Below, piece by piece: positions 43,637-52,148 of a stretch of DNA of 64,000 bases. The notes under the pieces were generated by a model, which saw nothing but the letters and a program-made list of their open reading frames with translations, made no database searches and was not told the DNA's origin. The position numbers and the translations under genes were made by a program. Source of the DNA: Halomarina oriensis (GTDB lineage: Archaea; Halobacteriota; Halobacteria; Halobacteriales; Haloarculaceae); contig NZ_WSZK01000034.1 in the NCBI RefSeq assembly GCF_009791395.1, forward strand, positions 1 through 64,000, in the 5' to 3' direction. Position 1 is the stretch's first letter. Every line of letters begins with the position of its first letter.

Positions 43637-44944
43637 ATGAGCATGGAACGCAGGGATGTCCTCAAGCGAATCGGTGCACTGAGCGCGACTGGCGCGGTTG
43701 CGGGCTGTCTCGGCGTCCAGGAGCAGGGCGAGGGTGACGGGACCGACTCGTCGAGTGACGACGCGTCCGGGGACGGCACCGCGGACGACGGTTCGTCGGG
43801 GGACACCTCGACCGGCACGGAGTCCGGCCCCGCCGGGTCGGCGACGGTCTGGTACTCACTGCCCGACACGGAGACGCAGGCGCGAGAGCAGGCCATCGAG
43901 AGCTTCAACTCGAACTCGAGACACACCATCGACGGCGGTGACATCTCGGACCTCCGCAAGAAGACGACGAGCGCCATCCCCGCCGGGCAGGGACCGGCGT
44001 CGTTCGACTGGGCACACGACTGGGTCGGTGACTACGCCCAGCGTGGCTTCCTCGTCGACCAGAGCGACCAGCTATCGGTCGGCATGGACCAGTTCACCGA
44101 GGCGGCCGCGGGCGCGGTCCAGTTCGAAGACCAGGTCCTCGGCCTCCCGTACGCCGCGGAGACCGTCGCGCTCGTCTACAACGAGGAGTACGTCGACGAA
44201 CCCCCGTCGTCGGTCTCCGAGATGGTGTCGGTGATGGACGAGCACCACGACCCGAGTAACGGCACGTACGGTCTGAGCTACCCGTTCGACCCGTACTTCA
44301 CGAGCGCGTGGGTCCAGAGCCAGGGCGGCTACATCTTCGACCCCGAGCAGGACCCGATGCTCGGCCTCACGAACGACGCGACCGTCCAGGGTCTCCAGTT
44401 CGCGCTGGACAACTTCAAGCCGTACATGCCCAACGACCCGCAGTACGAGGCCCAGGCCGCCGCGTTCGCCGACGGCAACGCCGCGTTCGCCATCAACGGC
44501 CCGTGGTACCTGGCGACACTCAACGAGAAGGGTGTCGACTTCGGGACCGCGAAACTGCCCTCGGTCGACGGCGGCGAACCCAACCCCTACACCGGAATCC
44601 AGATGTGGTACTTCTCGACGGGGATGGAAGACGACGCGACCGCCGCGGCCGCCCGGTCGTTCATCGAGTGGCACGTCACGAACGAGGACCTCGTCCTGCA
44701 GGCCGCCGAGGAGCAGGGTGCGATTCCCGTGCTCTCGGAACTCGCCGGGAGCGACGAACTGCCGTCGAACGTCAAGGCGTTCTCGGAGGCCGTCCAGCAG
44801 GGCGTCCCGATGCCCACCCACCCGAAGATGAACGCCGTCTGGGAGCCGTACACGAGCGCGCTCATCAAGGCGTTCAACGGCGACACCGACGCGGCAGGAG
44901 CGATGGAGGAGGCGGCGTCGACCATCAGGTCGAACTGGGAGTGA
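43637..44944 (+). CDS. Maltodextrin-type ABC substrate-binding lipoprotein (Tat-exported)
   Basis: 435-residue family 1 solute-binding protein. The Tat motif ERRDVLKRIG (4-13) is followed by a short hydrophobic stretch and a lipobox ending AVAGC, with Cys24 as lipid anchor. A Ser/Asp/Gly-rich linker (about 25-70) precedes the two-lobed domain (SATVWYSLPDTE..., then YAAETVALVYNEEY). The start was placed at the ATG at 43637 because the Tat signal begins there; an in-frame GTG at 43607 would put ten residues ahead of it and lies inside the promoter. First gene of an operon with two permeases. Substrate inferred from the neighbouring amylases. Confidence 0.92.
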   Translation: MSMERRDVLKRIGALSATGAVAGCLGVQEQGEGDGTDSSSDDASGDGTADDGSSGDTSTGTESGPAGSATVWYSLPDTETQAREQAIESFNSNSRHTIDGGDISDLRKKTTSAIPAGQGPASFDWAHDWVGDYAQRGFLVDQSDQLSVGMDQFTEAAAGAVQFEDQVLGLPYAAETVALVYNEEYVDEPPSSVSEMVSVMDEHHDPSNGTYGLSYPFDPYFTSAWVQSQGGYIFDPEQDPMLGLTNDATVQGLQFALDNFKPYMPNDPQYEAQAAAFADGNAAFAINGPWYLATLNEKGVDFGTAKLPSVDGGEPNPYTGIQMWYFSTGMEDDATAAAARSFIEWHVTNEDLVLQAAEEQGAIPVLSELAGSDELPSNVKAFSEAVQQGVPMPTHPKMNAVWEPYTSALIKAFNGDTDAAGAMEEAASTIRSNWE

Positions 44945-44951
44945 GCCACCC

Positions 44952-45971
44952 ATGAGCACGGCCAACCGCATCGGGCGTCGACTGGAGGAGGTGCCGTTCC
45001 TCGACCGGAGCGACGTCTCTCTCCTCCTCGTGTTGCCGGGCCTGTTCCTGTTCTCGGCGTTCATGCTGTTCCCCATCGTCTACCTGGTGGGTATCTCCTT
45101 TACGAACGCCGAGCCGTCGAACCTGTTCGCCGGCGAGGGCGCGTTCTCGGTGCTGACGTTCGGCGAAGCGGAGTTCGTCGGCCTGACGAACTACCTCAAC
45201 GTGCTGTTCGACGGAACGTGGTCGCTCGTCCTGTTCGGCGAGACGTGGCTGACGCTGCCCATCAACGGCCAGTTCTGGAACTCCTTCGGCATCACGTGGC
45301 TGTTCGTCGCCACGAGCGTCCTGTTGAAGCTCGTCGTGAGCATCAGCATCGCGCTGGTCGTCACGGGCAAGCGCGTCCGCGGGAAGCGGGTCATGCGCTC
45401 GCTCATCATCGCGCCGATGGGGCTGCCGGCCATCTTCACCATCACCGTCTGGCGGGGCATCTTCAGCTCCGCCGAGTTCGGCCTGGCCAACCAGTTACTG
45501 ACGAGTGTCGGCTTCTCGTCGGTGGCGTGGCTCAGCCAGCGCTGGATGGCGTTTCTCGCGTACAACGTCACCGAGGCGTGGCTCGCCTACCCGTTCATGG
45601 TCATCATCACCGTGAGCGCGCTCCAGGACGTTCCACAGGAACTCCACGAGGCGGCGATGGTCGACGGAGCCGGGTTCGTCTCCCGGTTCTTCCACGTGAC
45701 CCTACCGTCGATCAAGCGGCCGGTGCTGTTCGCCACCATCCTCACCTCGGCGGCGTCGTTCCAGCAGTTCCTCATCCCGTACGTGTTCAACCAGGGTGGT
45801 CCCGCCCGGCAGAACGAACTCATCGTCGTCTACGGCTACAAGGAGGCGTTCTCGTTCTTCCAGTACGGTGAGGGCGCGGCCATCAGCATCATCGCCGTCC
45901 TGTTCATCGGGGCGTTCATGTGGCTCAACGTCAAGCGGGGCCGACTGGCCGACGGGGTGGACGAGGCGTGA
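44952..45971 (+). CDS. Sugar ABC transporter permease (MalF type)
   Basis: 339-residue permease with about six to seven transmembrane helices, the first near LLLVLPGLFLFSAFMLFPIV. The EAA loop is ELHEAAMVDGAGFVSRFFHVTLPSI, which contacts the ATPase. Residues GEAEFVGLTNYLNVLFDGTW form the periplasmic-side loop usual in MalF/UgpA proteins. It follows the binding-protein gene by 7 bp and overlaps the next permease start. Confidence 0.92.
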   Translation: MSTANRIGRRLEEVPFLDRSDVSLLLVLPGLFLFSAFMLFPIVYLVGISFTNAEPSNLFAGEGAFSVLTFGEAEFVGLTNYLNVLFDGTWSLVLFGETWLTLPINGQFWNSFGITWLFVATSVLLKLVVSISIALVVTGKRVRGKRVMRSLIIAPMGLPAIFTITVWRGIFSSAEFGLANQLLTSVGFSSVAWLSQRWMAFLAYNVTEAWLAYPFMVIITVSALQDVPQELHEAAMVDGAGFVSRFFHVTLPSIKRPVLFATILTSAASFQQFLIPYVFNQGGPARQNELIVVYGYKEAFSFFQYGEGAAISIIAVLFIGAFMWLNVKRGRLADGVDEA

Positions 45972-47050
45972 GCCTCCTTCGTACCATCGGCCGCGGGCTG
46001 AAGGCCGACGCGACACGCGTCGTGATGACACCCGTCGAGTCGCTCCGTAACGCCCGCTACACCATCGAAGGCGTCCGCTCGGGGAAGATACCTCCGAGTC
46101 GGCCGCTGAAGACGCTCGCCATCACGCTCGGTGCGCTGGTGTTCGTCTCGCTGTTGCTGTTCCCGCTCTACTGGGTCCTGCTCTCGGCACTCTCGCCGTC
46201 CGGTGGATCCATCTACTCGACGGGCGGGTTCTCGCTGCTCCCCGACGAGGTGTCGTTCAGCGCGTTCCTCTGGGTGCTCGGGGACCTCATCCTCCCGGCG
46301 TACGATATCACGCTGGGAATTCCGTTCACGAACCTCGAAATCGTGTCGAGTACGCCCGGCATCGAACTGCTCGACGTCTCTGACTACGGCGTCACGAACC
46401 CATCGGGGTTCAAGGGGTTCTTCTGGAACAGTCTGACCGTCGCCATCCCGACGGTGCTGCTCTCGATGTCGCTCATCGTCCCGGCGTCGTACGCGCTGTC
46501 GCGGCGGAAGTTCATCTTCCGGCGGAAGATACTGTTCGGCTACGTCCTGCTGACGCAGGTCGGTGGCGGCTTGGGCATCGCGTTGCTCATCGGTCTCTAC
46601 ACCATCTACGTCCAGTTCGGGCTGAACGACAGCAAACTGGCGCTGTCGGTGTACTACGCCGCGACGGCCGTGCCGTTCAACACGTGGCTGTTGAAGACGT
46701 ACATGGACGGCATCCCCGTCTCCTACGAGGAGGCGGCAGTCGTCGACGGTGCGCCGCCGTGGCGCGTCGTCACCGAGGTCATCCTGCCGCTGTCGAAGGC
46801 GGGGCTGGCGACGGTGTTCATCTTCACCTTCCTGACGGGGTGGACCGAGTTCGTCGTCGCACAGACGCTACTCGGCACGGACAACTACACGCTACCGGTG
46901 GGCCTGTTCTCGCTGGTCAGTGAGTACTCCGTGCCGTGGGCGAAGTTCTCGGCGTTCGCGCTCACCTTCGCCTCGCCCATCGTCGTCGTCTACCTGTTCG
47001 CCCAGCGCTACATCGAGGGCGGCCTCTCGTTCAGCGGGATGGAAGGGTAG
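45968..47050 (+). CDS. Sugar ABC transporter permease (MalG type)
   Basis: 360-residue permease. The start is a GTG at 45968 that overlaps the stop of the preceding permease by 4 bases; no ATG is suitably placed, and earlier codons would read through the other gene. Six helices follow a 40-residue cytoplasmic arm, with the EAA loop SYEEAAVVDGAPPWRVVTEVILPL and the typical MalG ending YIEGGLSFSGMEG. Together with the upstream genes and the divergent ATPase it completes one importer. The large external loop (about 75-140) is longer than in many MalG proteins. Confidence 0.92.
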   Translation: MSLLRTIGRGLKADATRVVMTPVESLRNARYTIEGVRSGKIPPSRPLKTLAITLGALVFVSLLLFPLYWVLLSALSPSGGSIYSTGGFSLLPDEVSFSAFLWVLGDLILPAYDITLGIPFTNLEIVSSTPGIELLDVSDYGVTNPSGFKGFFWNSLTVAIPTVLLSMSLIVPASYALSRRKFIFRRKILFGYVLLTQVGGGLGIALLIGLYTIYVQFGLNDSKLALSVYYAATAVPFNTWLLKTYMDGIPVSYEEAAVVDGAPPWRVVTEVILPLSKAGLATVFIFTFLTGWTEFVVAQTLLGTDNYTLPVGLFSLVSEYSVPWAKFSAFALTFASPIVVVYLFAQRYIEGGLSFSGMEG

Positions 47051-47090
47051 CGGACGACCACGACACTCACTTTTCGACGCCAGCACACCG

Positions 47091-47954
47091 TCAGCGGCGC
47101 GTGACTCGGGTCGTCTCGACGACCGACCCGTCTTCGGCGACGGTCACCCGCAGCGTCTCCCCGTCGCGGTGAATCGGAACGGCGACGTGAAGCGGGTCCT
47201 CGCCGACGACGAACACCGCCGCGTCGTCGATGCAGAAGTCGAACGCCCAGAACGGTCGGTCGTCGACGCGTTCGCCGTGGTCGGCGAGGAAGCCCACGAC
47301 TGCGGGGTCGGCGAGCAGTCGGAGGCCGACGGCCGTCGCCACCTCGGCGTCGCAGTCGACACACGCGCTGACCGCCGGGTAGTCGAGGTGGTGGTCCGAG
47401 CCTCGCTCGACGCGAGTGTGTGTCCGACCGCGGCAGAACGGACAGACGCCGCGGGCGGCGAGCGTGAACTCCCGCCACAGCACCTTCCCGTAGGCGGCGA
47501 ACAGCGCCTCGGGGTCGCGGCCGGACACCGCCCGCGGCGGGAAGTAGCCGTAGTGGACGAGCGTCTCGCAGTCCGGGCAGACGAGTTCGACGTCCTTCTC
47601 GGCGTACCTGCCGTGGAGTCGCCCCTCACACTGCGGGCAGTCGGCGTCGAGCGGGTGGTCGACCACGGCCGGTGTCGACCCGAACCGCTCGTCGGTGACG
47701 ATGTCGACGGCCTTCGACCCGGCGGCGGTGAGCCGGTAGCCCGCCTCTGTCTTCCGGACGAACTCCTCGAGCAGTCGGTCGAGGTGGTAGTTGAACCGAC
47801 CGCTGTCCTCGAACCCGGCCGCCGTCTGGAGGTCGACGAACGGTCGGACGCGGCCGTTGCGAAGCGCGAGCAGGATGGCGATACGGTCGGCGTCCGCGAG
47901 CGACCCCAGTGCGCTCGCCGCGCGTTCGGCGTCCGGTCCGTCCCCTCGGTTCAT
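47091..47954 (-). CDS. Winged-helix protein with two zinc ribbons, ArsR-like
   Basis: 287-residue putative transcriptional regulator. The N-terminal ArsR-type winged helix (about 10-95: ALGSLADADRIAILLALRNG, then FEDSGRFNYHLDRLLEEFV) is followed by zinc-ribbon pairs CPQC...CPDC (about 106-132) and CPFC...CVDC (about 174-205). A mixed C-terminal domain closes the protein. This wHTH plus zinc-ribbon layout is frequent in haloarchaea, but the regulated process is not known to me. It lies between the maltodextrin transporter and the alpha-amylase, on the opposite strand, and could regulate either. Confidence 0.8.
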   Translation of the reverse strand: MNRGDGPDAERAASALGSLADADRIAILLALRNGRVRPFVDLQTAAGFEDSGRFNYHLDRLLEEFVRKTEAGYRLTAAGSKAVDIVTDERFGSTPAVVDHPLDADCPQCEGRLHGRYAEKDVELVCPDCETLVHYGYFPPRAVSGRDPEALFAAYGKVLWREFTLAARGVCPFCRGRTHTRVERGSDHHLDYPAVSACVDCDAEVATAVGLRLLADPAVVGFLADHGERVDDRPFWAFDFCIDDAAVFVVGEDPLHVAVPIHRDGETLRVTVAEDGSVVETTRVTRR

Positions 47955-48081
47955 ACCCCGAGGAGGACGACCGGAGTAAAGAACGCTTCACATCCACCGG
48001 GCGCGAGTTCCGGGAACGGGTCGGGAGAGGCCACGAGACGGCGACGGGGAGACGGCGGCACCGAAGATCTCTTCAGAACAG

Positions 48082-48089
48082 CTTTATCG
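48082..48089 (+). promoter_or_regulatory. TATA element of the alpha-amylase gene
   Basis: CTTTATCG, about 29 bp before the ATG at 48115, supports that start over the frame opening at 48097. Confidence 0.5.
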
Positions 48090-48114
48090 ACGCTCCGTGC
48101 GCCGGTTCGAGCAC

Positions 48115-50205
48115 ATGCACCACCCCGGACCACCACGGTTCACGACCGTCGGGAAGTCGGTCGAACTCGCCCCCCGGAACCCGCCCGAGGACGCCGGCGA
48201 CGCGTTTCGCTGGCGACTGACCGTCGCGCCCGAGAGCAGCGACGTACTGCTCGACGCGGGACCGGTCGCCCACCTCGCGCCGGACGTCCCCGGCACGTAC
48301 CGCGTCGAACTCGACGCGCCCGACGGCACCCACCGCCAGACCATCCGCGCGTTCCCGGACGACCGCCGGGACGTCCGATTCCGCGTCGACGAGGACGACG
48401 TCGAGGGCGACGTGAGCGGTGTCGAACGCTGTTCGGTCATCGCGGCGTTCAACGACTTCACCACGGGCGTCCTCTTCGCCGAGCGTGAGGGCGAGGGCTG
48501 GGCCGTCGACGTCGCCCTCCCGCCGGGCGACCACGACGCCATCTTCACCTTCGACGACGGCTGGGAGCACTGGGCGAGCGACGGCGTCACCGTCGAGGGA
48601 CCGGGCCGACCGCGACTCGCGCTCGACGGGCACGTGGAGGACGGCAGCGTCGTCGTGGCGGCCGACGCCGCGGCCGCGCCGAACGGCGACGACCCGAGCG
48701 TCGAGTTCCACCTCGACGACCGGGACGGCCTGACCGACGACGCGGTCGAAATCGCGGACGACGAACTGCGCGTCCCGCTCGCGGCGCTCCCCGACGACGA
48801 GACGGTCCGCGTCCACGCCGTCCCGGTCGCCGAGCGCCACGGGGTGGCGGACACCGTCGAACTGCGGCGGGTGGGCGACGACGTCCACGTCGCCGTTCCG
48901 GGGTCCCCACCGGAGTGGACGCGCGACGCGACGATGTACCAGATATTCGTCCGGTCGTTCTGCGGCGACACGCTGGAGACGACGTTCGCCGAACTCGAAC
49001 GACGGGTGGCGTACGTCGAGTCGCTCGGCGTCGACACCGTGTGGCTGACGCCCGTCCTCGCCTCGCCGACGACCCACGGCTACCACATCACGGACCTGTT
49101 CGACACCGCCGCCGATCTCGGGACGCGTGCCGAGTTCGAGTCGCTCGTCGACCGGTTCCACGAGGCCGGCATCCGCGTGGTGTTCGACCTCGTGGTCAAC
49201 CACACCTCGCGGGACCACCCCGCCTTCCAACTGCACCGCGCGGGAGTCGAGGAGTACGCCGACCACTACGAGCGTGTTCCCCGCGAAGCGGACACGACGG
49301 GCGTCGACTGGGCCGGCGAGGACGCCCCGGGCGTCTACTTCAACTGGGCACGCATCCCGAACGTGAACTACGACTCGCTGGCGGTCCGGCGGTGGATGCT
49401 CGACGTCGTCGACGAGTGGGCCCCCGTCGTCGACGGCTTCCGCTGTGACGTCGCGTGGGGCGTCCCCCACGGCTTCTGGAAGGAGGTCCGCGAGCGCGTG
49501 AAAGCCCACGACGACGAGTTCCTCCTGCTCGACGAGACGGTACCCCGCGACGTCGCGTTCGCGGAGAACGAGTTCGACGCCCACTACGACACGGACCTCT
49601 ACGACGCGCTCAGAGACGTCGGGACCGGCGAGGCGTCGGCCGACGCCGTCCTCGACGCGGTCGGTGACGCCGAGCGGTACGGCTTCCCCGACGACGCCGC
49701 CCACATGCGCTACGTCGAGAACCACGACGAGGAGCGCTACGCCAGCGAGTGCGAGACGGGGACGCTCAGACCCGCGGCCGCCGCGACGTTCACCCTGCCC
49801 GGCGTCCCGATGATATACTACGGGCAGGAACGCGGCGTCCCCGAACAGCGTGGCCCGATGCGCTGGCACGACGGCGACGCCGACCTGACCGACTACCACC
49901 GCCGACTCGTCGCACTCCGCGACGCGTTCCCCGTGCTCCGCGAGGGGACCGTCGAACCGGTCGACGTCGACGTGCTGGAGGGAGCGACCGAGCGTGTCGT
50001 CGCCTACGCACGGACGGACGAGGACGCCACCGGAGACTCCTCGGACGACCTCCTCGTCGTGTTGAACTTCGCGGACGAACCGGTCCGCGTCGCCGTCGAC
50101 GGTGGGGCGACCGACCTGCTCGCCGACGAGGACTTCTCGGACGACGGGGACTCCTCGGACGACGGGCCACTGGTTGTCGAAGATGCCGCCGTGGTGCGCT
50201 ACTGA
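48115..50205 (+). CDS. Cytoplasmic alpha-amylase / maltodextrin hydrolase (GH13)
   Basis: 696-residue GH13 enzyme. The N-terminal beta-sandwich region (about 1-275) precedes the catalytic barrel (MYQIFVRSF...). Catalytic residues are nucleophile Asp445 (GFRCDVAW), acid/base Glu474 (LLDETV) and Asp538 (VENHDEERY); FDLVVNHTS is also present. No signal peptide is visible, as in haloarchaeal MalA-type intracellular amylases that degrade imported maltodextrins. A low-complexity acidic patch (about 670-690, Asp/Ser/Gly) lies before the end of the last beta domain. It complements the glucoamylase 8 kb upstream. The start was decided by the TATA at 48082. Confidence 0.9.
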   Translation: MHHPGPPRFTTVGKSVELAPRNPPEDAGDAFRWRLTVAPESSDVLLDAGPVAHLAPDVPGTYRVELDAPDGTHRQTIRAFPDDRRDVRFRVDEDDVEGDVSGVERCSVIAAFNDFTTGVLFAEREGEGWAVDVALPPGDHDAIFTFDDGWEHWASDGVTVEGPGRPRLALDGHVEDGSVVVAADAAAAPNGDDPSVEFHLDDRDGLTDDAVEIADDELRVPLAALPDDETVRVHAVPVAERHGVADTVELRRVGDDVHVAVPGSPPEWTRDATMYQIFVRSFCGDTLETTFAELERRVAYVESLGVDTVWLTPVLASPTTHGYHITDLFDTAADLGTRAEFESLVDRFHEAGIRVVFDLVVNHTSRDHPAFQLHRAGVEEYADHYERVPREADTTGVDWAGEDAPGVYFNWARIPNVNYDSLAVRRWMLDVVDEWAPVVDGFRCDVAWGVPHGFWKEVRERVKAHDDEFLLLDETVPRDVAFAENEFDAHYDTDLYDALRDVGTGEASADAVLDAVGDAERYGFPDDAAHMRYVENHDEERYASECETGTLRPAAAATFTLPGVPMIYYGQERGVPEQRGPMRWHDGDADLTDYHRRLVALRDAFPVLREGTVEPVDVDVLEGATERVVAYARTDEDATGDSSDDLLVVLNFADEPVRVAVDGGATDLLADEDFSDDGDSSDDGPLVVEDAAVVRY

Positions 50206-50232
50206 GCGCACTCGAACCGCATCGAACAGGCA

Positions 50233-50272
50233 GTTCGGCGGACGCCGTGCCGGCAGGCGTTCGGCGGACGCC
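50233..50272. repeat. 14-bp direct repeat with hairpin potential after the alpha-amylase
   Basis: GTTCGGCGGACGCC at 50233-50246 and again at 50259-50272 (26-bp period). The second copy, with its preceding GGC, forms the inverted pair GGCGT/ACGCC. The site lies between the convergent amylase and Bat-type regulator genes and may serve as a termination region. Confidence 0.4.
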
Positions 50273-50286
50273 ACGAACCTGCCCGA

Positions 50287-50943
50287 CTACGAGGTGCCGG
50301 CCGGGTCGGTGAAGCCGGTGCGGTCGGTGCGGGGCTCCGTGTCGTCGAGTGCCGCAGTGATGAGTTTCGACTCGGCCTTCCGGAGGTGTTCGAGCAGCGT
50401 CGCGCGACTGATGTCGAGTTCGGCGGCCAGTTGCTCGCTGTTGATGCGTCGGGGCCACTCGAAGTAGCCCAGTTCCAAGGCGACGGAGACCACCTCCCGC
50501 TGGCGGCCGGTGAGCTGGTGGGACGGTTCGTCGAACCGGGTTATCTTCCCGAGAGTCACCGCCCCGACCTGTCGGAACTCGTCGATCATCGCCCTGAGGT
50601 CCTCACGCCGGAACAGGAGGACGGTGTAGACCCGGTGGGTCGGCGTGATGTGGTTGCGGCGTCTGAGGATGCCGTGGTTCTGTTCGACCGCCGCGTACGC
50701 GCCACACGAGCGTTTCGTGACGAGGAACCGTCCAGACTCGAGTTCCTCGACGCGCTCGACCTGGTCGGCGGTTTCGAGGAACGCGACGTGCTCCGGTCGA
50801 GCGTCGTCGAGTTCGAGCACGAACGTCACGAGGTGGTCGTGGTGCTCCTCGATGGCGATGTCGAACGTCGCGTCGAATCGGTCGGCGAGACCGTGCAGGA
50901 CGCAGTACTTCTCCTGCTGGAGATGGATTTCTGCTTGGAACAT
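50287..50943 (-). CDS. Bacterio-opsin activator (Bat) type HTH regulator
   Basis: 218-residue transcription factor. An N-terminal sensing domain of unknown ligand (about 1-150) is followed by the HTH_10 domain seen as LTGRQREVVSVALELGYFEWPRRIN, then EQLAAELDISRATLLEHLRKAESKLI (about 153-203). This class is abundant in haloarchaea and named after the Bat protein. The ATG at 50943 was chosen; a GTG just upstream would add one residue. It is convergent with the alpha-amylase and divergent in position from nothing obvious, so its targets are unknown. Confidence 0.88.
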   Translation of the reverse strand: MFQAEIHLQQEKYCVLHGLADRFDATFDIAIEEHHDHLVTFVLELDDARPEHVAFLETADQVERVEELESGRFLVTKRSCGAYAAVEQNHGILRRRNHITPTHRVYTVLLFRREDLRAMIDEFRQVGAVTLGKITRFDEPSHQLTGRQREVVSVALELGYFEWPRRINSEQLAAELDISRATLLEHLRKAESKLITAALDDTEPRTDRTGFTDPAGTS

Positions 50944-51053
50944 CACCGGGTGTCTCTTCCCGACAGTCGACGGTGAGACGGATTAAGCGTTTAGTAGCGA
51001 TTCGGATGAGTCGACGGGTCGTGTCACTCGTCGGTTACGACCGGACGTGCTCG

Positions 51054-52148
51054 CTACTCCTCACCGAACCGCTCCGTGGCGAGAGCGAGTGCCCCGTCGA
51101 GGCCGAGGGGGCCGCGGTCGGCCAGCGCCTCCCGGTAGGCGGTGACCCGTTCCTCGCTCGTCGAGACGCCGGCGCGTTCGAGGAGTTTTCGTGCGCCGCT
51201 CTCGCCGGTGCCCGCGCCGAAGACGAGGTGGCGTTCCCCACCGAAGCGGTCGGGCGCGTACGGCTCCATCGTCGCCGGGTCGGTGAGCATCGCGGTCGTG
51301 TGAATCGAGGACTCGTGTTCGCCGACCGTCCGGCCGAGGACGGCCTTCCGGTCGTCCCACGACTCGCCGAGCGTCTCCAGGACGGTCCGACAGGTCGGAA
51401 CGAGGTCGGCCGTCTCGACGCCCAGGTCGTCGTCGTGGTCGACCGCACAGGCGACGACGACCTCCTCCAGGGGGCTGTTTCCGGCGCGTTCGCCCAGTCC
51501 GGCGACGCTCACGTCGACCTTCCCGACGCCCGCTTCGTACGCCGCCAGCGCGTTGGCCGTCGCACAGCCCAGGTCGTCGTGGAAGTGGACGCCCACACCG
51601 CCGAGGTCGAGGTCCGTCGACAGCACGTCGAGGTAGTCGCGGACGCTCGCCGGTGTCCGTGCCCCGACGGTGTCCGCGAGCGTGAGGGACGGCACGTCGG
51701 CGATGGTCTCGGCCACCTCGAGGACGTGTGCTTGCTCGGTACGGAAGGCGTCGGCGAGCGTGACGTGGACCGTCGCCCCCCGGTCGTGAGCGTAGTCGAC
51801 CGCCGAGGCGAGCATGTCGAGCATCTCCTCGCGGGCCATCCCGAGGAGGTGGTCGAGGTGGCGCTCGGACACCGAGACGAACAGTTCGACCACCTCGACC
51901 TCGGTGTCGACGACGGCGTCGACGTCCTCCTCCAGCGCGCGTGCTAACCCGACGACGTCCGCGTCGGTCGTCCCCGCGAGTTCCGAGAGCACCTGCTGGT
52001 CCTTCTCGCCGGTCGCCGGGAACCCCGGCTGGAGGAAGTCGAGGCCGAGTCCGTCGAGTGCCCGTGCACACTCGACTTTCTGCTCGGCGGTGAACTCGCG
52101 TCCGGGGAGTTGGTCGCCCTCCCGCAGCGTGACGTCCGAGAGGCGCAT
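51054..52148 (-). CDS. Acyltransferase/lyase of the HMG-CoA lyase / 2-isopropylmalate synthase superfamily
   Basis: 364-residue TIM-barrel enzyme that forms or cleaves a C-C bond with acetyl-CoA and a 2-oxo acid, or splits an HMG-CoA-like thioester. Metal ligands are visible: the LREGDQ motif (8-13), His188/His190 (HFHDD) and GLGERAGNSPLEEV (218-230). The last is the signature shared by isopropylmalate, citramalate and homocitrate synthases. The first motif has Glu instead of Asp, as in homocitrate synthases. It lacks the regulatory domain of LeuA. Its ATG directly follows the stop of the CoA-transferase gene (TAGATG), so the two should be cotranscribed and act on one acid. The exact substrate cannot be read from sequence. 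Confidence 0.82.
   Translation of the reverse strand: MRLSDVTLREGDQLPGREFTAEQKVECARALDGLGLDFLQPGFPATGEKDQQVLSELAGTTDADVVGLARALEEDVDAVVDTEVEVVELFVSVSERHLDHLLGMAREEMLDMLASAVDYAHDRGATVHVTLADAFRTEQAHVLEVAETIADVPSLTLADTVGARTPASVRDYLDVLSTDLDLGGVGVHFHDDLGCATANALAAYEAGVGKVDVSVAGLGERAGNSPLEEVVVACAVDHDDDLGVETADLVPTCRTVLETLGESWDDRKAVLGRTVGEHESSIHTTAMLTDPATMEPYAPDRFGGERHLVFGAGTGESGARKLLERAGVSTSEERVTAYREALADRGPLGLDGALALATERFGEE

Noticed and set aside
48073-50274. 733-codon open frame opposite the alpha-amylase (and 660-codon frame 4645-6627 opposite the glucosidase)
   Set aside because: Both lie antisense to complete GH13 enzymes with intact catalytic residues and show no domains of their own.
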